From Deltaproteobacteria bacterium (GTDB taxonomy: Bacteria; Desulfobacterota; Desulfobacteria; Desulfobacterales; JAHEIW01), in assembly GCA_024639185.1 (NCBI GenBank), contig JAHEIW010000027.1:5786-38827 (forward strand): 33,042 nucleotides of DNA, in the 5' to 3' direction. How positions within the stretch are numbered: position 1 is the stretch's first letter; each line of letters opens with the position of its first letter. The translations under genes were made by a program, and so were the position numbers. This document shows positions 16,098 through 23,829 of the stretch, piece by piece. The notes under the pieces were generated by a model. That model had not been told where the DNA came from, searched no databases, and worked only from the letters and a program-made list of their open reading frames with translations.

Positions 16098-16823
16098 TTG
16101 GAAGACCACCTGTATCCCATACCGCCGGACGGAAAATTCCGGTTTGCCTGTTCTCCGGAAGCGGCCTGTTTCAATGAGTGTTGCCGGGATTTAAATCAGT
16201 TTTTGTACCCTTACGATATCTTACGTTTGAAAAAGCGACTGGATCTTTCGTCCAGCGAATTTCTGCAACGCTACACAACCCAGCACATCGGGCCCGAATC
16301 CGGGCTGCCGATGGTGACCCTGAAAACCACGCATGCGCCAGGTCGGATATGCCCGTTTGTTACCCCCAAAGGATGCCGCGTCTATCCGGATCGTCCCGCA
16401 TCCTGCCGCACCTATCCGCTGGTGCGGGCCATATCCCGCAATCGTGCAACCGGCAACGTCAGCGAACATTTTATGCTGTTAAAAGAGCCCCACTGTTTCG
16501 GTTTTGACGCATCCAAATCGCAGACCGCTCAGCAATGGATGGACGACCAGCAAATTGAGATTTACAACCACTTCAACGACCAGATGCTGGAGATTATCCG
16601 GCTCAAAAACCAGCTGCGCCCCGGCCCGCTGGACCGGAAATCGCGTCAGCTTTTTTATATGGCCCTTTATGATCTGGACCGCTTCAGAACCCGGATATTT
16701 GAAAATACGCTTTTAGAGCAGATTGCGATGGACCCGCAAAAACTGACGGATGCCGGGACCGACGATACGGCGCTACTGGAAGTCGCCATGCAGTGGGTCA
16801 AGCAGGTGCTTTTTCAATCATAG
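16098..16823 (+). CDS. YkgJ-family cysteine-cluster protein
   Basis: The product has 241 residues. The N-terminal cluster C18/C24/C28/C29 (ending in the paired CC) and a second set C85/C93/C103 (ICPF, GCRVYPDRPASC) define the YkgJ/CxxCxxCC family, thought to bind zinc or iron or an iron-sulfur cluster; the biochemical role is unsettled. The C-terminal half is helical, with no recognised domain. TTG is the only possible in-frame start after an upstream stop, and GGAGCG stands 8 nt before it. The product resembles that of the gene at 19951-20733 across FLYPYD-x-LRLK and the YxDRPxxCR motif, so the two are paralogues. Confidence 0.75.
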   Translation: MEDHLYPIPPDGKFRFACSPEAACFNECCRDLNQFLYPYDILRLKKRLDLSSSEFLQRYTTQHIGPESGLPMVTLKTTHAPGRICPFVTPKGCRVYPDRPASCRTYPLVRAISRNRATGNVSEHFMLLKEPHCFGFDASKSQTAQQWMDDQQIEIYNHFNDQMLEIIRLKNQLRPGPLDRKSRQLFYMALYDLDRFRTRIFENTLLEQIAMDPQKLTDAGTDDTALLEVAMQWVKQVLFQS

Positions 16824-16878
16824 AAAGTCGGGCGGCCCTCTGCAGCCACCGTCTCGAAGCCTGTTGGATTAGTTATAT

Positions 16879-16951
16879 TGGTTTTATTGGTTTTATTGGT
16901 TGATTTAAACTGAACCAATTGAACAAATTAAACCAATGAAACTGATGAAAT
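16879..16951. repeat. Inverted repeat of TTTATTGG / CCAAT words
   Basis: Tandem copies of GGTTTTATT (16879-16905) face AACCAATTGAACAAATTAAA and AACCAATGAAACTGATG (16913-16950). It forms an AT-rich imperfect hairpin in the gap before the SDR gene. There is no T-run downstream. Confidence 0.55.
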
Positions 16952-17000
16952 AGTTGCTGGCTGATTGACGCCATGAAACCCAAAATCCATCGGTGATACT

Positions 17001-17816
17001 ATGAAACTTGACGACAAGGTCGCCTTAGTGCTGGGTGCCATCAAAGGCATCGGCAAAGGCATTGCCCTGTCACTGGCGCAAGGCGGGGCGAAGGTTGCCC
17101 TTAACTACTTCGATTGGGAAGAGGAACTGGAGGTGCTGAAAAAAGATCTGGCCGCTGCCAATGGTGAGCACCTCATTTTAAAGAACAACCTGCTAGAAAC
17201 CGAAGCCATACCCGCCATGATGGAAAAAGTCATCGAGCGCTTCGGCCGCCTGGACATTTTAATCAACAATATCGAGCGCGGCGGCTGGCCGGTGGTGCAC
17301 GGCCGATATGATCAGCAGCAATGGGATCTGGAAATGGAGACCAGCCTGCGTGCCAAGCGTTGGGTGTTTGACGGCGCCCTGCCGTATTTAAAGGCAACCG
17401 GCGATGCCGTCGTGATCAATTTTTCTTCGATTGCCGGCATCGTGGGACGCTCGGGCCCGGCCGGCATGGTTTTTAATGAGGGCTATGCCGCTGCCAACCG
17501 CGGCGTATCCCTGTTAACCGAGACCTGGGCGCGTATGGGCGCACCGCAGGTAAGGGTCAATGAGATCATGCTCGGCTTTTTTGAAACCCGGCATGCCCAA
17601 AAAACCAGAGGCTGGGGATTGTTGAGCGCCCGGCAGAAAAATGCGATTATCGATCACACCCTTCTGGCGCGCACCGGTGCCATCGAAGATGTCGTCAAGA
17701 CCGTAAACTATATAGTAAAAGATGCCCCTTTTATGACCGGCAGCGTCATCCGGCTCGACGGTGGGTATGTTCTGGGCGGTGATAAAGTCGATAAAATGCC
17801 CAAAGGCATTTTATAA
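17001..17816 (+). CDS. Short-chain dehydrogenase/reductase-like protein lacking the catalytic lysine
   Basis: The product has 271 residues, the normal length for a classical SDR. The NAD(P)-binding motif is GAIKGIG (12-18). The strand-4 motif reads ILINN (86-90) but continues IERGG instead of AG. The catalytic Ser is present (FSSIAG, S142/S143) and so is the Tyr (Y162), but the residue four positions later is Asn166 (YAAAN) where active SDRs have Lys. RVNEIMLG matches the RVNxIxPG motif without its Pro. It is therefore SDR-fold by sequence, but catalysis by the usual route is doubtful. Substrate is unknown. FabG-like or sugar-modifying roles cannot be chosen from context. Confidence 0.8.
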   Translation: MKLDDKVALVLGAIKGIGKGIALSLAQGGAKVALNYFDWEEELEVLKKDLAAANGEHLILKNNLLETEAIPAMMEKVIERFGRLDILINNIERGGWPVVHGRYDQQQWDLEMETSLRAKRWVFDGALPYLKATGDAVVINFSSIAGIVGRSGPAGMVFNEGYAAANRGVSLLTETWARMGAPQVRVNEIMLGFFETRHAQKTRGWGLLSARQKNAIIDHTLLARTGAIEDVVKTVNYIVKDAPFMTGSVIRLDGGYVLGGDKVDKMPKGIL

Positions 17817-17916
17817 GAGACGCTGCACCCGTATGCTTACATCAAATATCGGCAAATGGTTTTTTGGCAATTATTTTTTAGATATATTTTTTTAGGTTGG
17901 AGACGGAGAAGGAGCC

Positions 17917-18226
17917 ATGCAGACGATTGCAGGAACCATGCGCAGACTGCCGGTGAAAGGCACGGATGGGTCGATTGATCTGATCGAGATGGACGCAATT
18001 TTTTATCTCGAAGCCCGGGGGGGGCGACACGCTGGTCCGGACCCGGAGAAAAAAACCCTACCATTCCGTTCAGCGGCTGAATGCGCTTGCCCGCAAGCTC
18101 CCGGGCCCGGCGTTTGTGCGCTGCCATCGCGCATTCGTGGCCAATTTGAACCGGGTACGATCGCTCACACCGCGGAGATCCAGGGGCTACGACCTGCGGC
18201 TCGATCCTCCGGTGAGTCCCGTATAA
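17917..18226 (+). pseudogene. Stand-alone LytTR DNA-binding protein, frameshifted at a G8 run
   Basis: The first ~36 codons (to IEMDAIFYLEARGG) and the sequence downstream in the +1 frame (GDTLVRTRRKKPYHSVQRLN, then FVRCHRAFVANLNRV) join into one LytTR domain. It carries the family hallmarks FYLEA, the FVRCHRAFVANL helix, and a C-terminal PVSPV close to the usual PVSR. The two frames meet at eight Gs (18017-18024). With seven Gs a single 102-codon frame would run from ATG 17917 to TAA 18224-18226. No receiver domain is attached. The lesion could be real, a phase-variable tract or a sequencing error. AAGGAG lies very close to the first ATG; the ATG at 17938 is an alternative. Confidence 0.65.
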
Positions 18227-18260
18227 CGGGAATTCAACTGGGCAGGCATGCCGCAAAATG

Positions 18261-18310
18261 ACGATTCATGGCCCAGGCGGACGACTCATGCCACAAAATG
18301 ACAACTCATG
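18261..18310 (+). promoter_or_regulatory. Three direct repeats at a 20-bp period, possible LytTR binding sites
   Basis: ACGATTCATG (18261-18270), ACGACTCATG (18281-18290) and ACAACTCATG (18301-18310) recur at exactly 20 bp, about two helical turns. LytTR regulators are known to bind imperfect direct repeats of about 9 bp with 12-13-bp spacers. These repeats stand just after the LytTR frame and 30 nt before the DUF6933-like gene, so an autoregulatory or downstream operator is plausible. Confidence 0.45.
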
Positions 18311-18339
18311 CTGTAATATCAGAAATTTAAATCAAGGAT

Positions 18340-18726
18340 ATGCAACTGATCCGATGCACACAAAAGCTACTCAAGGAATTACGCGTCAAGCCCTCCGCGG
18401 AGGAGCCGATGTCCATATATATCGGCGATTGGCATGCAAATCTGTTGCGGGTTGAAAGAAGAAAGTGCGTCTTGTTTACAAATAGCGACACGCTATATTC
18501 AATTTTTGTTTTTGGCTTGAAAAGAACTGATTTCGATCATCTTGATGAGGTTTTCCGCCAGAGTTTGTTCCGGCGCCTAAACATTGAAGGGTTTTCGCAA
18601 GTTCAGATCGAAAAAGCGCTGGATGAGTATGAAACAATCCACTTTGCCAAAACAAATAATCGCAAAAATTTTTCCGACATACTTCGTTTAAACTTACAAT
18701 CAAATCGGAAGTCGACTGAATTTTGA
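18340..18726 (+). CDS. DUF6933-like protein of unknown function
   Basis: The product has 128 residues. MQLIRCTQKLLKEL, IGDWHANLL, RRKCVLFTNSDTLYS and KTNNR match, from memory, the conserved blocks of the DUF6933 family. The region after KTNNR is short and reads NFSDILRLNLQSNRK, whereas family members I recall continue for another 30-40 residues, so the C-terminus may be truncated. AAGGAT precedes the ATG. No catalytic motif is evident. It follows the frameshifted LytTR gene and its direct repeats, which suggests control by that regulator in the intact state. Confidence 0.7.
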   Translation: MQLIRCTQKLLKELRVKPSAEEPMSIYIGDWHANLLRVERRKCVLFTNSDTLYSIFVFGLKRTDFDHLDEVFRQSLFRRLNIEGFSQVQIEKALDEYETIHFAKTNNRKNFSDILRLNLQSNRKSTEF

Positions 18727-19406
18727 GCCTATCTTCAGCATATTTAAAAGTAAATCTCTGCCGCGATACCATTTCGGTACATGTAGTTTGAAGATATTTG
18801 CAGGTTTCTTAATAAATCACAGGTTGAAGCCAACTTGGGATACTGGCAACCGCAGATTTTTTAAATTTAGATTATTGTGATTTTATCTGCACATCTATAG
18901 TTTGGGGTAATTTTTGATACTTTATAATTTCACAATTTTTCATTTGCGCAGTTAAGCTTGATTCAGGATTTAAAATGGTCGGCTTTGTAACATATTGCAA
19001 TATATGCTGCGTTTGAGCAACATGATTCAACCATTTGATATATAATCATAAATTTGAATAAGTACTCATTTGGCGCATCAAAACGTTTCAAATCGATGAG
19101 CAAAATTTTAGGATTTGCACCTGGGATTTCCGCATTTTAGTAGTTAACCTGCTGTAATTATTATTAATATTTTCATTCATGGTTCCTGGCACGTTTTGTG
19201 CTCAACCTTGAAACAATACGATATCTATAGCTCTGCTATATTTTCTTTTGTCGCTCAGTACGCTAACTGCCGAATATCTCCATTGCGCGCTTCAGCCGCG
19301 AACTGCCTCTAACTTTGACTTGAATCCAAGCCACACATTATTTGATGCGGGTGTGTTTTTCTGTAACGCCAAAAATTTAATCATTTACAGCAAAGGAGGT
19401 GCAAAA
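18727..19406. other. AT-rich 680-bp gap
   Basis: No gene is supported. The sequence is markedly AT-rich compared with its surroundings and shows only small palindromes, such as CATATTGCAATATATG near 18992-19007. A possible promoter for the small exported protein is TTGACT (19315-19320), 17 bp from TTATTT (19338-19343). An in-frame upstream extension of that protein from 19248 has no ribosome binding site and I do not accept it. Confidence 0.4.
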
Positions 19407-19745
19407 ATGAAAGCTAAAGCATTTTGTATCGTTTCTCTGGTGCTGGTCATGGCTGTCATCGGTGCTGCACTCGCAGCAGCACAGTCCGTATCAAAAGACC
19501 AATTGATTAAATACTACAATAGTTGCATTACAAAAAAAATATCCAACTGCAGTGCCAAAACCACTCTGAAAACTTCAAGATCCGTTAATCTGAGGCGACG
19601 GGCCGATCTGGCGGCAAGACAAGTGACATTTTTTACAACAAACAAAAACATGCTGATTCAGGATATGGTTGATCAGGAAATTACTCAAAAACAGTACAAA
19701 GTTGATTATTATTTAAACAAAAGATTTAATGAAATGGTTAAATAG
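19407..19745 (+). CDS. Small exported protein of unknown function
   Basis: The product has 112 residues. A strong AAAGGAGGT lies 6 nt before ATG 19407, which fixes the start. Residues 1-26 are a classic Sec signal peptide: MKAKAF, then a hydrophobic core VSLVLVMAVIGA, then ALAAAQ with a likely cut after AAA or AAQ. The mature ~86 residues are basic and helical, with two cysteines eight residues apart (NSC-ITKKISNC) that could form a disulfide in the periplasm. I do not recognise a family. It stands alone in AT-rich DNA, which could indicate a horizontally acquired or lineage-specific gene. Confidence 0.75.
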   Translation: MKAKAFCIVSLVLVMAVIGAALAAAQSVSKDQLIKYYNSCITKKISNCSAKTTLKTSRSVNLRRRADLAARQVTFFTTNKNMLIQDMVDQEITQKQYKVDYYLNKRFNEMVK

Positions 19746-19950
19746 ATTTCACTGTAATAAAAACCTTTGATATCTCCAACGTCCACCAAGATTTGACAAC
19801 CACCAAAACCTTGTGAGACTGCAAACGTATTGCAACTTAGCGTACTGTCAAACCCAGTTGTATCTTAATTTGAAAAATAAAAGTTTGAATCCTGGTCATT
19901 GCAAATAATTAAGTGCGCCGCTTCAGCGGATTTCCGGTCCTTTCCTCTGC

Positions 19951-20733
19951 TTAGCGCAACCTCATTTTTTTTGATTTTATACCCCAAAGAAAAAGCTGCA
20001 CCCAATCCATACCGAATTTGAGCAGCTCTGCATCATCTGACTGGATTTTTTTCAGAACCGCTGTTTTGACCTTGTAGCGCTTTAAAAAGCTGCTGTTAAA
20101 TGCAAATTCGTGGAAGCGGTCGATATTATAGGTGGCCATAAAGGCCATCTTGGCGCGGGATCCCTCCGGGCCTTCAACGCCCCAGGGATCGTCTATAAAC
20201 AGTCGTTTAAATTGCGCCCAGCGGATCGTCATCTGCTGATAGCGTCGGGCATCCTGGTCCTTGGCCCAGCTGGCAACATCCCACCGGTCGTCTTCGTGCT
20301 GCCCCAGGCAAAAATCCGGTGGCCGGTAAAAATAGATGGGTGTATCTTTTTTGCGGGCGGCATCGTATTGAACCCCCTGTTCAATCGGAAACGACCGGCA
20401 GGTGTCCGGGCGGTCCGCATAAACCGAGCACCCGGCATCCGTCAGAAAAGGACAGGTCTTTTCCGGGTTATCAGACATCCGCAGTAGCACTTCCGGAAAA
20501 AAATTTCCCGGGCATAGCACCGCATCCACATGGCGCTCTAAAAACGCATCCGAAGAAATGCCTAAAGAATTTTTAAGGCGCAGGACATCGTAAGGATATA
20601 AAAACAGGTTTAGATTGCGGCAGCAGCGGTTAAAGCAGCCAATTCCCGGATAGCACCGAAAAGAAAAAGTATCTTTCTCGCCGACTTGTCTGCCTGCCAG
20701 CTCATCTTTTTTATCGATATCGATATACTTCAC
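19951..20733 (-). CDS. YkgJ-family cysteine-cluster protein, paralogue of the 16098 gene
   Basis: The product has 260 residues. Its first cysteine cluster, FRCYPGIGCFNRCCRNLNLF, and second set (TCPF, GCSVYADRPDTC) follow the YkgJ pattern. FLYPYDVLRLKNSLGISSDAFLERH closely parallels the paralogue at 16098. I prefer GTG 20733, which has CAAAGGA 7 nt upstream. A longer frame to an ATG at 20772 begins inside an inverted repeat and lacks a good site. It lies downstream of another YkgJ gene and the dGTPase gene on the same strand, probably one operon. Function is unknown; metal or cluster binding is expected from the cysteines. Confidence 0.75.
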   Translation of the reverse strand: MKYIDIDKKDELAGRQVGEKDTFSFRCYPGIGCFNRCCRNLNLFLYPYDVLRLKNSLGISSDAFLERHVDAVLCPGNFFPEVLLRMSDNPEKTCPFLTDAGCSVYADRPDTCRSFPIEQGVQYDAARKKDTPIYFYRPPDFCLGQHEDDRWDVASWAKDQDARRYQQMTIRWAQFKRLFIDDPWGVEGPEGSRAKMAFMATYNIDRFHEFAFNSSFLKRYKVKTAVLKKIQSDDAELLKFGMDWVQLFLWGIKSKKMRLR

Positions 20734-20746
20734 AACCAATTCCTTT

Positions 20747-20810
20747 GGCAGAGAGCATAGAGCATTGCGCATAGCGTTTCTTGGTCGACCCTCTGCCCTA
20801 TGCGCTATGC
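20747..20810. repeat. Inverted repeat, GGCATAGCGCAGAGGG word family, second locus
   Basis: The left arm GGCAGAGAGCATAGAGCATT with GCGCATAGCG faces the right arm CCCTCTGCCCTATGCGCTAT. The words are shared with 318-400 at the other end of the window. It fills the gap between two YkgJ genes, and the stop codon of the upstream gene (20805-20807) lies within the right arm. Confidence 0.65.
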
Positions 20811-21407
20811 ATCTGAGCGGATCATTTGCGCTACCGACATTTTAATTTTTGCTGTAAAGTCCATTGAGCGCCTGACATCTTGTTCGAGTGTTGCCATGTC
20901 GCGATATACAGGGGTGCGGTCAAATGAAATATACGGCTGCTGTCCGCAGCGACTGTCAAAGGTGCCGCATCCCGGGCCTTTAATGCCCGGTTGCCCGGGT
21001 TTTTTCAGTTCGTGGGGGATGCCATGCAGCCGGCAAATCATGGGCCGGTATGTATACAGGATGCAGCGCGTGTCAACGTTAAGGGGGCACATCAATCGAA
21101 TGGCACCCCGATTGTCGCGAGCCTTTTCGATAGTATGCACAATGTCAGTGGCTCTCAATTTTACCCGGTCTTGCATTTCGACATCGAGGGTCATCAGCCC
21201 CTCTTTAAGATAAATATACTCAATGAGGGTATGATGGTAAAACCGCGTGCGGCAGCAATTGTCCCGACACCCATCGCAGGAAAATCCGTAATGTGCGGCC
21301 GCCCGATTGTAGGCATCGTCCATGGCAGCATAGATACGCTTCAGCTGTGGTATAAAAGCGGCCAAAACCGGCGGTTCAATAACATCTATTTTAGAGGAGT
21401 GACTCAT
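20805..21407 (-). CDS. YkgJ-family cysteine-cluster protein, divergent third copy
   Basis: The product has 200 residues. The N-terminal cluster CDGCRDNCC (C44, C47, C51, C52) and later cysteines (MCPLNVDTRC, RPMICRLHG, GCGTFDSRC) place it in the YkgJ/CxxCxxCC family. It is shorter than, and only distantly similar to, the other two copies. The N-terminal 40 residues are helical. The ATG at 21407 has only a weak ribosome binding site. The gene starts 24 nt after the dGTPase stop, so the two are probably co-transcribed. Confidence 0.75.
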   Translation of the reverse strand: MSHSSKIDVIEPPVLAAFIPQLKRIYAAMDDAYNRAAAHYGFSCDGCRDNCCRTRFYHHTLIEYIYLKEGLMTLDVEMQDRVKLRATDIVHTIEKARDNRGAIRLMCPLNVDTRCILYTYRPMICRLHGIPHELKKPGQPGIKGPGCGTFDSRCGQQPYISFDRTPVYRDMATLEQDVRRSMDFTAKIKMSVAQMIRSDA

Positions 21408-21430
21408 TGTTGATAACTGACACCCGGGTA

Positions 21431-22486
21431 TTACACCAGGGGCGATGGAAAGAAAATGCTCTGATAAAGGTTCATGGCATAGCGGTCGGTCATACTGGCA
21501 ATCAGGTCGCAGACGGTGCGCTCTTTGCTCTGGCTATTGTTATTGCCCCCCAGCATCTGTAAATCAATTAATTTTTGATGAAGCATGTCTTCATGGTCCA
21601 AAAAATAGGCATACAGATCGGACAGCATCTTTTTGGCTTTTTCAAAATCCTGATGTACCCGGGGAGAGCGATAAACGTTATCATACAGAAATTGTCTGAG
21701 TGCCGTCATTGACGCATAGACCTTATCATCTATTTTGAGGTGCAGCTGTCCGTTTTGGACTTTGCTGGAGGCAATTAAAGCTCGAATCATGGTTTCCGCC
21801 CGCTGGGAATGCGTGCGGCCCAGTATATCGGTGCATATACCCGGTACCTGTTCGGTGTGGATCACACCGCTGCGAATCGCATCTTCTAAATCGTGGTTTA
21901 AATAAGCCATAATATCAGCAATGCGAACGATTCGACCTTCATAGGTACCGGCCATCTTATCCGGATCATCCGGCAGTATTTTCCCGTATCCTTTGGAGTG
22001 TTTTAAAATTCCATCGCGAACTTCATATGTGAGATTCAACCCTTGTCCGTTATTTTCAAGAACATCCACTACCCGCAGACTCTGAGCATTGTGGGAAAAA
22101 TCAGCTGAATAAATTTCTCTTAATACCGTTTCGCCGCTGTGACCGAAAGGCGTGTGACCCAGATCATGCCCCAGGGCGATGGCCTCAACCAGATCCTCGT
22201 TTAAAAACAGGGCCCGCGCCATGACCCTTGCCATTTGAGATACTTCCAGCGTGTGGGTTAGACGGGTGCGGTAATCATCACCTAGCGGTGCCAGAAAGAC
22301 CTGCGTTTTATGCTTTAAACGTCGAAAGGCATTCGAGAAAACTATTCGGTCTCGATCCAGCTGGAAAGCGGTTCGAACCGAGCACGGATTTTCTTCAACG
22401 GCGCGTCCCTTGGAATTGGAACTCAAGCACCCGAAAGGGGCCATGAATTTTTCCTCGCGTCGCTCATATTCTTCACGAATGGACAT
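21431..22486 (-). CDS. dgt: HD-domain deoxyguanosinetriphosphate triphosphohydrolase-like protein
   Basis: This family hydrolyses dNTPs, in the classical case dGTP to deoxyguanosine and triphosphate, and can affect dNTP pools or phage defence. The product has 351 residues, the short bacterial subtype. Metal-binding HD-domain residues are present: RTRLTHTLEV (H78) and GHDLGHTPFGHSGE (H107, D108, H111), with a later Asp in IADIMAYLNHDLED. NAFRRLKHKTQV is the conserved N-terminal signature. I chose the ATG at 22486 because AAAAGG precedes it and family members begin at this MSIREEYE. A 13-codon extension to 22525 is possible. The hydrolysed nucleotide cannot be fixed from sequence, so the symbol denotes the family. 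Confidence 0.9.
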   Translation of the reverse strand: MSIREEYERREEKFMAPFGCLSSNSKGRAVEENPCSVRTAFQLDRDRIVFSNAFRRLKHKTQVFLAPLGDDYRTRLTHTLEVSQMARVMARALFLNEDLVEAIALGHDLGHTPFGHSGETVLREIYSADFSHNAQSLRVVDVLENNGQGLNLTYEVRDGILKHSKGYGKILPDDPDKMAGTYEGRIVRIADIMAYLNHDLEDAIRSGVIHTEQVPGICTDILGRTHSQRAETMIRALIASSKVQNGQLHLKIDDKVYASMTALRQFLYDNVYRSPRVHQDFEKAKKMLSDLYAYFLDHEDMLHQKLIDLQMLGGNNNSQSKERTVCDLIASMTDRYAMNLYQSIFFPSPLV

Positions 22487-22691
22487 GCACAACCTTTTGG
22501 TGTTTAAGCTGTTTATGCATTGCAAAAATAAATAAATTCAATAATCCGTCGTTGGGACCTTGAAATTTTGTGGAAAGGGCTAATATAAATACCCATATGG
22601 TATTTTGTAAAGGAATATTTAGTTTACCCGCTAACGGATTGTGCTTGACACAAGGCGCAAACATCCTTTGAGATTGGATCTGGTATAAACC

Positions 22692-23243
22692 ATGGAAGGG
22701 CACCATCTCATACTGGGCGAATTGGTCGATTTTCTCACCGGTGCTGTTTTAAAAGATACCCACGACGAACGCTACCGACAAAAGATCGCCCGCCTGCTGA
22801 TCAATCAAAAGGGGTATGCAAAGACAGACATAGAGCCCCGCAAAGACCTGGCTGTTCAGGCCGATGATAAAAAGGCCGTTCTGAAAGTGGATTTCATTAT
22901 CACGCTGGCGCAGCAGGTATCGATGGTGATAAAATACGGTCCCGGTTCTCTGGTAACCCGTCGGCGTCCGGTCCTGGCTGTATCACGGCTCGTTGCAGGG
23001 TATCAGGTTCCGGTGGCGGTCATTACCAACGGGCAGGACGCCGAGATCATCAGCGGCTCGTCCGGTGAAGTCATTGCCACAGGTCTTGATGCGATCCCCG
23101 CCAAACAGGATTTGGCGCGCCTGACAACCGGCGAAATCCTTAAGCCGATAACCGCACACCAGGCCGAGATGGAGTCAAGAATACTATATTGTTACGAAGT
23201 CGACGACAGCTGCGAATGTGATGATGACATCTGTCGTCTTTAA
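22692..23243 (+). CDS. Stand-alone HsdR N-terminal-domain-like protein
   Basis: The product has 183 residues. LLINQKGYAKTDIEPRKDLA, followed by KVDFII (D67) and VIKYGPGSLVTR (K81), resembles the N-terminal PD-(D/E)xK domain of type I restriction subunit R. In the usual motif an acidic residue stands two before the Lys, but here that position is Val79 (V-I-K), so nuclease activity is doubtful. The tail has a Cys/Asp/Glu-rich end (CYEVDDSCECDDDICRL). No helicase, HsdM or HsdS is nearby, so this is not a restriction system. It is divergent from dgt. The role is unknown, and the ATG has a weak ribosome binding site. Confidence 0.65.
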   Translation: MEGHHLILGELVDFLTGAVLKDTHDERYRQKIARLLINQKGYAKTDIEPRKDLAVQADDKKAVLKVDFIITLAQQVSMVIKYGPGSLVTRRRPVLAVSRLVAGYQVPVAVITNGQDAEIISGSSGEVIATGLDAIPAKQDLARLTTGEILKPITAHQAEMESRILYCYEVDDSCECDDDICRL

Positions 23244-23263
23244 ATGCTAATCTTGATCGAAGT

Positions 23264-23554
23264 GGTTATTTGAGGGGTCGGGGAGTTTTCCTTAAATTGA
23301 CGGCGGAATGAAATATCAGCGACTTGAGCGTGCAAACTCAGGGTTAAGGGAGTGTAGCGAAAGAACAGAATTCAAATAGAAAATAATGGGTTAGACCTAA
23401 AATCAAATTTTCGCCGTACCGTGGCTTTGGGGTCATTGCTGTTCTTTCGCAACGCTCCCTAAACCCTTCAGACAGTGCACGATTTCGCTGCTGATAATTC
23501 ATTCCGTTATTATCAGGGGTTGGATGGAAAAACTCCCCGACCCCTCGGTTATTT
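23264..23554. mobile_element. MITE-like element with terminal inverted repeats and 8-bp target duplication
   Basis: The element spans 23272-23546 (275 bp). The left end GAGGGGTCGGGGAGTTTTCC (23272-23291) is repeated inverted at 23526-23546 with a single extra T. The interior is also palindromic: GGAATGAA-TATCAGC, AGGGTT and GCGAAAGAACAG occur in both halves in inverse order. GGTTATTT directly abuts both ends (23264-23271 and 23547-23554), a perfect 8-bp direct repeat as left by transposition. There is no transposase frame, so it would move in trans. Confidence 0.85.
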
Positions 23555-23590
23555 AATTAAGCGAATTTTTAGGCTCCGAGGTAAATCAAC

Positions 23591-23761
23591 AGGTTCAAGG
23601 TTCAGCGTTCACCCGCCTTCGCTTAAGCTACAGCGCGGCGGGCAAGGTTCAGAGGTTATAGAACAGCTAAAAAAATCAGAAAAAAAAAACAGGAAAATAA
23701 CATGGACCTCCTGGCGACTAAACGCGAAGGAACAAACCTTTGAACCCTGAACCTCTGAACC
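23591..23761. repeat. Inverted repeat of GGTTCA / TGAACC words enclosing a CCCGCC...GGCGGG hairpin
   Basis: The left arm AGGTTCAAGGTTCAGCGTTC (23591-23610) faces TTGAACCCTGAACCTCTGAA (23740-23759). Nested inside, CCCGCC (23612-23617) pairs with GGCGGG (23637-23642) around GCTTAAGCTA, a REP-like unit. A reading frame of 91 codons across the MITE end and this repeat is not a convincing gene. Confidence 0.6.
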
Positions 23762-23829
23762 GAAAAACGATAACAAAAACCCTGCTACTCAAATCTTATA
23801 AAACGCCATTAACAGCAGATAGAGGATCT

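Noticed and set aside
22692-23243. Type I restriction-modification system
   Set aside because: Only an HsdR-N-like domain is present; helicase, methylase and specificity genes are missing.
23475-23750. A 91-codon + strand frame
   Set aside because: It spans the right end of the MITE and the GGTTCA repeat, with no ribosome binding site.
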